Shown: piece by piece, positions 1-9,800 of the stretch
Layout: each line of letters opens with the position of its first letter
Numbering within the stretch: the stretch's first letter is position 1
NCBI GenBank assembly: GCA_027922465.2
Contig: BQMF02000016.1
Coordinates: 1,860,001 to 1,924,000, forward strand
From: Turritopsis dohrnii
Lineage: Eukaryota > Cnidaria > Hydrozoa > Anthoathecata > Oceaniidae
Length of the DNA: 64,000 nt
Direction of reading: 5' to 3'
Notes under the pieces: generated by a model
The model's input: only the letters and a program-made list of their open reading frames with translations
The model's database searches: none
Told to the model about the DNA's origin: nothing
Program-made: the position numbers and the translations under genes

Positions 1-190
1 AAATAGTTTGAACGTCGTAACTCGACTGCGCTTTTTTATGTAAGGCCACTGAGGAGGAGATCATAAACAAACTAAGCAGAATGTAAGCATAGTAGACTGA
101 CATTACTCTTGGTACAGATTGCACCAACCTCCAGCCCAAGGTATATTGCGTGTTACGTTTAATTCAGTCTAGCCGGACGCGCGATGGAAA

Positions 191-253
191 CAACCTCGTA
201 CCCTTGCCTTTTCGATATACGGATGGGTACGGTATACCCTGGGTACCAGGTTG
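191..253. mobile_element. Foldback hairpin element, 10-bp target duplication
   Basis: Arms begin CAACCTCGTACCC and end CCCTGGGTACCAGGTTG. GCGATGGAAA flanks both sides exactly (181-190 and 254-263). This copy has lost part of its left arm. Confidence 0.85.
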
Positions 254-1008
254 GCGATGGAAATACCTTTTGTGTTTAGGTCATCGTCCGTTGTTTCAAT
301 CTACTGAACGATGGATGAAACTCGTGTCAGATTTGATTTTTCAAGTAGTTTTCGAGTTTAAACAAAAAGTGAACTTTCCACTCTTTCTGTTTTAGATTAA
401 GTGTCATATTTTCTCTTATCTGTGGTTACTTGTTACAGCCAGCAATGGTTATTTAATCCCAAAAGCTTTTTCTGTTGTTTAATTTAATATATTCTCCATG
501 ACTAAATAAGATTTCAATGGTGAACAATAAACAATAACATAGACACATAACCTTTGACCTCTCAGCCAGTAATTCGAGTATACAAACAAAGAACTTTCCC
601 GAACCTTCGTCAAGAAAATCTTTCCATGGTAAAACAAATAAAACGTGTTCAATCTGTGTAAAAGCCTCATGGAAATGCTTGTGCTAACAAGACTTGATTA
701 CTGCACACAATTACCCACTCAGCGAAACAAATAAATCGATTCGAACTAGCTCTGATCTTTTTCTTGGACGTTTTTTGGAAAATGTCCTTTTGATGAAGTA
801 CTTTCCAGTCAAAGAACAAATTTCGTTATCCAAGTTTATTTGTAAAAGTCATCGTCACAAAAGCCTCGTGAAGGTTTTTTTTACAGAATATTTGGTAGTC
901 ATGTCTGATAGTCATACGCACATTCTATCAAGTTGAAGTCTTTTACAGGACATATGTGTCTTATGAAAAGCCATATGAAATTATATTTCAAGTTTGAGTG
1001 AGTACTAA

Positions 1009-1128
1009 CCCAGCCGGCGTATTTATTAAAATATCTCTGCAAAGGAGTGCATTTCCATAGAAATCTACACACATTTTCAATAAAATGCTTTCCGTCACAG
1101 TGACTTTTTGACGATTTTGTCAACTGGG
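1009..1128. mobile_element. Short MITE of the CCCAGTGGG family, copy 1
   Basis: The family is about 115-120 bp with inverted ends. The left part reads CCCAG...AAAATCTCTGCAAAGGAG, the centre TTTCCATAGAAAT, and the right part CAGTGACTTTTTGACGATTT...CTGGG. This copy is 120 bp. Confidence 0.8.
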
Positions 1129-1206
1129 AAGTTCTTCCAGCTAAAGACTGGAGATTTTCAATTCACTTAAACAATGTAACTCACATTATACACGCTTTTT
1201 TTTATA

Positions 1207-1308
1207 AGAACTATCACTGCGAAGGAGCGTATTTCTATAGAAATATTCACACTATTTCAATAATAATGACCTTCATCGCAGTGTCTTTTTGACGATTTTG
1301 CCCACTGA
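1207..1308. mobile_element. CCCAGTGGG-family MITE, copy 2, left end missing
   Basis: TATCACTGCGAAGGAGCG to TTTGACGATTTTGCCCACTG. Flanked on both sides by ACACGCTTTTTTTTATAAGA (1189-1208 and 1312-1331), the end of another element. Confidence 0.75.
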
Positions 1309-1311
1309 GTT

Positions 1312-1705
1312 ACACGCTTTTTTTTATAAGAACCAGTATAATCTGACCTGAGGCTGGCTGCTCTTATTTTTTGAGCCTTTTTTCAGCCTCATTTTGTTCT
1401 TATTTATGTAACTTCGAGTATAATAAAAATAAATCTTTTTTAAAAACAACTGGTAAAAAGTATGGTTGCTGTTTGGTAATGCCCATTCGTACATTTATTG
1501 AAGGCGAAAAAAAAACCCAATAAAATTCCAAATCATTTACCAATGAGAGAATTCACACCATGAATTGTTATTTTAAAAGAAAATTGAGGCTCAGGCTGTT
1601 CTTAACATTGATTTGAGCCTCAGGTTGTTCTTATTTTGTTCTTATTTTTTGGCCAAATCTGAGGCTCATGTTCTTATGAAATTGTTCCTATAAAAAAGGC
1701 GTGTA
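1312..1705. mobile_element. AT-rich inverted-repeat element
   Basis: The left end ACACGCTTTTTTTTATAAGA is inverted at the right as TTCCTATAAAAAAGGCGTGT. The interior repeats GAGGCTCA...GTTCTTATTTTTTG in both orientations. No coding frame. A further left-end copy at 1189-1208 suggests a nested or duplicated insertion. Confidence 0.55.
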
Positions 1706-2378
1706 GTGATAAATCGGTGTACGGTGTAATAATATAATCTGACCTATCCTCCTAGATCTGACAAAACGATCAATCGCTTTAGCAAGCCGGTGTATCGTCA
1801 CTGCTGATTAGGCAGATTTATAAAATCAACTAGCCTGTTACACGAAAAAATTTAATTTTTAACTTATGAGACTTTTTGAAACCTGTCCACAAGTACTTAA
1901 GAGTTTCTAATAACTATGTAGGGAAATATTTGTGAAAAACTCATAAGTTGTATACAAATCCCCACAAATCCATAAAAAAATAGTTTCGTGTAAACAAAAC
2001 ACGATTTTTCCGAATCTCCCTAATAGATCGTTTTCTCCATATAAAAAGGATTAGCCGGGCGAGTGAGTGTTGAGTTGATAGTAATTTTGCCAAAGAAACC
2101 CTGGGTTCCAGGTGGACGGAACCAGTTCTTTAGGAGCAGGAGATCGAAAATTCAATTGTGACATTACGATGAAATTATGATATTTCACACACTAGTAACT
2201 GTGCATGCATCTTAAATAACTCGTTTTAAACTCAAGTCAATTGACCGTTCCCATATTTATTCAGTTACTCCTCCCGCGAACACATATTACACAACAACCA
2301 TAATTCTATGCGACAAAATCAGTAAAAGCCCCTCAATGAAATAATAAAGAGAATTTCAAAACAAATCTCACAACTGCA

Positions 2379-2468
2379 CAACCTCGAACCCAGGGTCTCT
2401 TGCCTTTTCGATACACGGATAGCACTGTCTGTCTATCGGAAAGGCAAGAGACCCTGGGTTCGAGGTTG
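2379..2468. mobile_element. Foldback hairpin element, 9-bp target duplication
   Basis: Arms of about 36 nt pair almost perfectly (CAACCTCGAACCCAGGGTCT against its inverse) around an 18-nt loop. Flanks are ACAACTGCA (2370-2378) and ACAACTGTA (2469-2477), a 9-bp duplication with one mismatch. Confidence 0.87.
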
Positions 2469-2908
2469 ACAACTGTATTATGGTAGTTGTAGTACGTGTA
2501 TTTAGCAGTTAACTGAATTATGGGAAGGTCAATTAGATTTTGATTGTCTTCTAGAGAAAGGTTAGACGAAGAGTCAGGAATGGTATGCTGCTATGGCATA
2601 ATACGAAGCTTGTAATACTGTTTCAAGATGAAGATGAGATATTAGATTAGGTAACACCAGATTTAACGTGTTTCGATATTTTCGGCGCCGTTACTTTAAA
2701 AAAGAAAGAATCTAGAGAAGCCAGACGCATCGGCAAATTGGAGTGATAAAGTGGCTGAAAAGTATGGACTTCTCTGCTATTTCTTAAGTTTATGTTATGT
2801 TCTTGTAGTTATGTAACTCTTAGGTATCTTCGTAGATTATCAAACTCACTTTAAAGGAAAAGAGATGTGTGTTTGGTACAAGGCTCACTTACTCCGTGTT
2901 CATTCCTA

Positions 2909-3023
2909 CCTAATGGACAAAATCTTCAAAAAGTCACTGCGACGGAGAGCACTTTTAAATTGTGTATCATTCTACAGAAATGCACTCCTTTCGCAGAGTT
3001 TTTTTAACAAGTGTGCAGGCTGA
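2909..3023. mobile_element. CCCAGTGGG-family MITE, copy 3, inverted
   Basis: Starts CCTAATGGACAAAATCTTC, has GTCACTGCGACGGAGAG and ends AACAAGTGTGCAGGCTGAG. Confidence 0.75.
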
Positions 3024-3106
3024 GTATATACATTCAAAACAAAACATACGGAACTTAAACAATAGAGCTCCACAATAGACTGTAAGAGCAGCAAAGATTT
3101 TAACGA

Positions 3107-3189
3107 CAACCTCGTACCCAGGGTTACTTGCCTTTTCGATATACGGACGGCGGCTAACGAAAAGGCAAGAAACCCTGGGTACGAGGTTG
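3107..3189. mobile_element. Foldback hairpin element, 10-bp target duplication
   Basis: CAACCTCGTACCCAGGGTTA pairs with the right arm ending ACCCTGGGTACGAGGTTG. ATTTTAACGA flanks it exactly at 3097-3106 and 3190-3199. Confidence 0.9.
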
Positions 3190-3510
3190 ATTTTAACGAT
3201 TTTTTTTCCCACTGTCTGCAACGGATTTAAATACATATTATGTTAATTAATTGATATTAATTAAGCGGATAGTATCAATGTTGTTTGAGTCAAGTTCGAG
3301 ATGCTAGCATAAATAAGGAAATATTTTTAAAATTTATTCTTCTTAAACCATATTGAAATATATACACATCACATTAAAAAAATTTGAGATGAATATTCAG
3401 GAACAAATCAAAACAAGATATAAATCCAATTTCTCCTAACCTAAGTTTAAACTTTTAGGAGAAGACTTTTTCTGATAGAAGAGATCGACACATTTACCTT
3501 TGTATGTACA

Positions 3511-3620
3511 AGACAAATTTGCTGAAAAGTCCCAGCGAAGGAGTACATTCCTACAGAAACATACACTTCATTTCAATGGAAATTCTCTTCACCGTACAGG
3601 TTTTGATAATTTGCTGACTG
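3511..3620. mobile_element. CCCAGTGGG-family MITE, copy 4
   Basis: AGACAAATTTGCTGAAAAGT, GAAGGAGTACATTCCTACAG and TTTTGATAATTTGCTGACTG mark a diverged copy in the bora 3' flank. Confidence 0.65.
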
Positions 3621-3705
3621 CGTATCGACAGAAAAAGAAACCATGAACTATCAACGAAGGAGGGAGGTGAAAGCTGTAAATCAAGAAATCTTGATGGAAA
3701 ATAAA

Positions 3706-3711
3706 TTTATT
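3706..3711 (-). promoter_or_regulatory. Candidate poly(A) signal of bora
   Basis: AATAAA reads on the minus strand about 175 nt downstream of the bora stop codon. It is the nearest canonical signal seen. The location is plausible, but the motif is common in AT-rich DNA. Confidence 0.4.
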
Positions 3712-3818
3712 GAAAATATATTAAAATAAGAAATTTGAAAAGTACGAACAACCGATCGAACAGGATTTTTGATTCAAGGTACGGCCATTAACGGTACACA
3801 GTTCAATCACTTTCCACA

Positions 3819-3878
3819 TCACTTGAGTGGCGATGGCAACAGATGACAGATCACAGCTGACGTGATTGGGTTGTAAGG
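3819..3878 (-). repeat. Partial tandem duplication of the bora 3' coding end
   Basis: This 60-bp block in the bora 3' UTR repeats the last 57 bp of the coding sequence (3887-3943), including an in-frame-like PYNPITSA start, a SPLK end and a stop. The two ends are nearly identical and the middle has diverged. Confidence 0.75.
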
Positions 3879-3886
3879 ACGTTAAA

Positions 3887-6800
3887 TCACTTGAGTGGCG
3901 ATGGAAGCAGATCTTTGAAGGCTGACGTGATCGGGTTGTAAGGTTCAAAATGATGACTTTTATTTTTAAAACTGCTTGAAGTATATCTTGAGCGATATTT
4001 CGCTAATACGCGCGATCTCGGTGCCGTAAGATTAACCGGAGAGCATGAACGTAGCTTCTCTTTGTTAGGCCATGTATAGCTTCGATGTAACATAAGTCGG
4101 CTTTCTGATAAGCGGATTGCCGAACCAGGTCGATCTAAATGCCTTTTGTTACCCCATTGTCCGTGCTCGGTATTTTTCCTGCCAGTGAGGGTCAGCTGGT
4201 TCAATCGCATAAGTGGTGAAATCGAACTATGCAAGGAAAGCTTGGCGCGTTTTTCATTATTGGCACCAGTCCATTCCATACTAGACACGCCACTGTCCGA
4301 GTGCGCCATACGTGGGCGTATATCACCACTATAAGTATTATTAAATGGACTAGATTCAATGCCAATACTGCTTGCCGAAGGGAAATTACTTCCATTGTCC
4401 ATTAGCTCCATACTGTGTCCGGTAATTTCGGTGCTGTTCAGTTGAATGTTCCGACGAAATACCCGGCTGCTTTCCTCCCGATTTTCCTTGTCGCCGGAAA
4501 ACTCTTTCTCAAAAGAATGTGTGAAACGGTGTGCTCGTTTCAATACCGAGTTGGCTCTTATGCAAACGAAGTCCTCACTTAATGTAGTATCCTGTGCTAT
4601 CTCGTGTGACTTTCTCCATGCGATATCTAACTCAGGACTATCATAAGGTTCTGTGGTGTTTCTATGTACGGGTTTTTCCGTTAAAATCGGTTTGGGCAAC
4701 TCGCTTGCTATCACATCAAACTGTGGTATAATTTGTGTGAAAGCTCTTTTCGGCGAGCGAGTTCGTTTGCCACTGTTGCAGACTGTGTTGTACCTAGTAC
4801 TCTCCTCAAAATCCAATCCTCGCAAGTTCGTCCGTTTCGGAGTAACATTTTCCCGGTGCTTTAAAATACCCTTCAGAGGTGTCGTCGAAAGGCTGTCGGA
4901 TGTGACGTGCGACGGACTGACAACTAACGGCAGTAATTCCGATTTACCGTCACTGCATTCCTTCACAAGTGGAGTGTTCTCAATATTCGTCAAACGGTCT
5001 GCCGAATGGTTATTTTTTGCCGGTGGCTGGGTTGCTGGTGTTATGCATAAGTCGGTGATGTCGAGTATGTCGGGATTTTCTTCATCCTCGTCAAAGTATG
5101 CACTTAGAGGAACATCGTCGTTTTCGTTAGATGACGTCAATTCAGTAATTTCTAAAGGACCTGGCGAAAAATAAGATAAGACGAAAGCATGGACAAACAA
5201 CCAAACAGTGTCTTTCAGATAATTGCAAGAACAGGTTGCTGTCTTTTTTTCAATACCTAGAGTTCAATATCTAGTTGTTCTTTCAACATATTGCAGACAG
5301 AATTCAGAATTGAGTCGAGGGAAGTAAACTTAAGAATATAAGGTATTTCCTCTAGATAACAAACACCCTCCCCAGAAAAAGTCACTGTGTCGAAGAGCAT
5401 TTTGATTGAAATTGCACGTGTATTTCTATAGAATTACACTCCATCACAGTGACTTTTCAAAAAATTTGTCCACTGGGTCAGCCTTAAGAAAGAAAAAAAA
5501 TTCAAGAAATGCTCGGTTAGGGACTAACAGTAGTCATAAAGATTAGATAGGGATCTTTGATTAAATTATTTAATCGTTGGTAAAGATTCATCCTTAATTC
5601 TAGAAACGGTTTAGAGTAATGCACGAGCACTATTTTCTCACAGTTTGAAGTACACAATATTTAAAACAATATTCAAGCTTAACAAGGAAAAACAATGAAG
5701 GTATTGGTTAGAAAAGGAATACATACCTGCGTCCTCAGGAACATCTTTTAACATAGGTTTGGAACAATCATTTATAGAAGACAGGTCAAGACTGGTGAAA
5801 GCGTGGATGTTTCGAGCTGTTGATTCTTTGATGCTTTGTGCATTCTCGAGAATCTCCAACGAGTCTAAAAGAAAACATTTCCCTAAAACCTTTTCCTTTA
5901 CTGTGATATCAAGTGTAAACCTCACGAATTTTATCATTTCATTATCTTTCGTTAGAAAGCAGCAAATTTTTTGAAAAATCTCTGCGGAGGAGTACATTTC
6001 TATGGAAGCATATACATTATTTCAATGACAAAACCCTTTGTTGCGGCGACTTTTTGACACTTTTGCTCAATGGGATTATACATTGTGATTCTTAAGTCAA
6101 AAAGTAACTGCAGTAAACAGAATTTTTCATTGAAATAGTGTTTCTATAGAAACGTACTCCTTCACAGTACGTTTTCAACAAATTTATCCACTGGGAGTTG
6201 GTAATTCTCTCAGTGCTTACCACGGATCAAACGTTTACACTGGTTTAGAGCAAAGAGAATGATCAGAAAACATTACGAAAAAAACAAACCAATAACATCA
6301 CAAGGTACCTGTATTGGTAATGCTTGCAGGAAATTCTGATGCATCTTTATTATCGTTCTTGATTGGAGAGATTCCTGGGGAGGCAAAATGATAATTTCTA
6401 CTGTAGTCGTGTAATTGGCTCTCGGTTCCATTGATATCAAAACTGACATTGGGTAAGAAAGAATAATTGCTTTCCTCTTCTATGTTATTCTTATGACCAT
6501 GGATAGGTGAAACATCAACAGATGAAAAAGACAATTCAGTCTCCCTCAAATGTGCTGGTGTTCCGATATTCGATGCTTGTTTGGGACTGAATTCATCGTT
6601 ACTAAACACTGATGGTGTGCTGCCTGTCGATGTTGATTTTAAAGGAGATATGGATGGACTGACATCAATATTGTGTTCGTCTTTTTGCACACTAGCTGAC
6701 CTTCGTTGTAGAACAACTGACTCTTTAGTTGGACTGGAAGTTATATAGCTTGGTGTCATTTTCGGACTGGAAACAACAAGATGGTTCTCTTTGGAAGGCG

Positions 6801-9800
6801 TGTGCGCATCTTGACCAAACAACTTTCGTCTCAGTGAAGATATCATCAATTCCTTTGCATCTGTGGAATCTTCTGTATAGGAGTAATAGCAGCTGTTTAT
6901 AATTGCTTGTACATCAAGGTTTACGGGAAAAGTCAACATGGTTTGACAGCAAGCATCAGAAAGCATGGTAGGAGTTGTTGTGTCGTTGAGGTTTTCCTTG
7001 ATGGCGGGTGGTGAAGTGGACATGTTATTTGAGGTTAGTGAAATGTTATTTTGTTCCGAGATGTATCGAGTCGCCGGTGGATGTGGTGAGAACGTCACAC
7101 GCTTTAACACTTCAGAACGGTTGTCAAGCCATGGAGACGGAAGCAAGACATTTTTGAAGTATTCGTCAACTTCTTTTTGGTCTCGTTCTTCGTCCTCTTT
7201 TCTTTCATAACTAAAATTTTATAAAATTGAGACATTTGTTGATCAAAACTGTCCATATGATTTAAAACTCTTATTAGGTTTGATGCCATATAATTAACTT
7301 CAAGATTACACGCTAAGAAGACAGCCTTATGTTTGATGTTGTCTGATATTTATATTGGTCTTAGTGCATTTACTGTATGTGTTTTTCACCATGTTCTGTT
7401 ATTCTTATGAAACTCACCCTGGGAATATTCTTAAGATATTCTTACAAATAAGAGGATTTTCAGCCTGGTATTCTTATAGAAACTATTCTTACAAAAACAA
7501 AAGTGTGTACATGTTTTTCATTTTATAAGCATATTAAATTTTCGAATGAGGCTCGGTTATGCTTAAGCTACCACAAAATAAAGGCTGGATTCATGCTTGG
7601 TATTCTTATTTACAATGAAATTCAATAAATGAAATAAAAATTAGCATAAACGTGCTATATTACTCTTATGGGCTCCTTAAAAGCCTATATTCCACTTATT
7701 TTGGTATTTTACAATACAAATGATGTATTATTAACATAACTTATCCAAGATATATATGCATGCTTCTTTTTACAAAAACATTTTTAAATTTTGTAGTGTA
7801 AATTAATAGGAACAGAGAAATAACATTAAGTGTATAGACCACATTAGCTTAGATATACTTAGCAGGAACAACACAGGCTCGTGAATATGCTTAGTATGTG
7901 CTTATTTTTTTGACAAAGCTGTGACTGGGTATGCTTATAAACGTTATGCTTATAAAAAGAAAAACATGTATTTGTTTGGGTTTTTTTTGCACAAATTGAT
8001 ATTGAGATGTCTGAGAAAGTTTCATTTGTTTTATATAATATAAGCAGATAGAACATTGTTAAATAAATTAGTAGAACACTTGGGTTGTATATATAAGATG
8101 GCTTTTAGTAGCATTGGCATTGGGTTCACTGTTTATGGACACAACAGTTTAAGATAAAATAACTTTGAAAACTTGCACAGAACCAACAATTTTCGAAAAA
8201 TAAAGAAGTTTGACGTAATAACATGAATTTAAAAGCAGATGTATTAGTTCCAAAAAAATTTAGTAATCCAATAAATTGATATCAGTGCTACAAAATTTTG
8301 ATTTGTGTAATAATCACTTACGCATTTTCTCTTTAGGTATGGTTTATCAAATCTTTTGTATTCCTGTGTAAGCAAAGAAGTAAAAACAGCTGCTTGTGAT
8401 TCTTTGGTATTTTTTTTTTACTGTCATATTTTTATCTTTTGCAGGAGAGTGCTACTAATAGTTAACTCTCACGTATTAAACTTGACTGTTTTAAAGTTTC
8501 ACCTACAAAGTTTTTCAATGTAGCTCTTGTGATGATTTTAAGCAATGTTATTGTAAATTTTTAGGGTTCCTAAATGTATTTTAGATAATTTTTATTGTTT
8601 TTCTTACATTTTGTGCCGGGAAATTTTTATTATTATATTTAGTTAATTTTGTTATTGTTTCACTAACCTCTGTATGCTTTTAGTATATATATAATAGGTT
8701 CATTTGAAAGAATATATTAATATTAACTGTTTTTTTTTATGGTTGATTCGATTATAATATCAGCAATAATCCTGTTCATGGCATTGAATTGCTCACAAGG
8801 AATTTTCATACAATTGTCTAAACCACAGTAATTTTTTCAAAAGCATAAAGCAGTCTTCATCAAAAGTGAAAATTTTGTGTGAAAAAACACCTTTCCACAT
8901 AATTGTTAAATCTATTTATCATTATTGGGAGCAAGGTCTACCTTTTATCCTTTTATAGACTGTGCAAAACAATATACAACTTCAGATTTAAATCCCTTGT
9001 TTATGGATTAATGAAACTATTTATGTGGATAAATACCCCAGTCGACAAACTTGCAAAAAAATTACTGCAAAGGAATATATACATTTTTAAAACACACCAT
9101 GTCAATGACAACTCTCTTCATTGCAGTGACGTTTTCATGATTTGCCACAGGAGTATTATACAAATCCTCATGAATTGTCACATATAATATATACTGTAAC
9201 TCATTCAGTAAAAAAAAACCTGTTAAAAGGCTGAAATTAATAAAATGTTTGTTTATAAGAACATGAAAAAACAAATATTTTATATATATATATGCAATTA
9301 ATTGCATGTTACCAAGTTCTTCATGAAAAGTCATCCTTTTTCATGGGGAGTGAGTTCAGAGTAGAAATTTTAATAAGTGTGCTTTTTCTATGGTGGCAAG
9401 TCTCAAAAGAATTGTCAATTATATACAAAAAACAACAGAATTTTAGAAGCATGCAATGCATCGATAAATGCCTCCTTTGTGTATAACCTGAACCTTATAC
9501 TTAAGTTATCATTAAAAATCTCTTGTAACAATGAGTTTTGTATTTATGTTAATTTCTTTGCTTCTGCAGATATAAGACAACCACAGGCTTATAAGAATGC
9601 ATGCCTTTACTGTTTACAAAGGCAGCCATATTTTTATCAGCGAAGTTTTTTTAGAAAACAATAGTGTCGTCTTGACAAGTCAACTTTTGATCGCAAAAAA
9701 ATCTAGACATGTGCTGGGAATTGCACTATTGTGAGCGTGCAGAGAGAGAGAGCTATAAAAAAGTAATTATCGCAGCACAATCATCACTAAATTTTTTAAG

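Noticed and set aside
4653..5174. 173-codon plus-strand open frame
   Set aside because: It is the shadow of the bora last coding exon on the opposite strand.
8317..8358. Minus-strand block with acceptor and GTAAGT donor, considered as an extra bora exon
   Set aside because: No phase joins both neighbours without a stop, whereas a direct join of 12151 to 7210 is in frame and reads through the conserved region.
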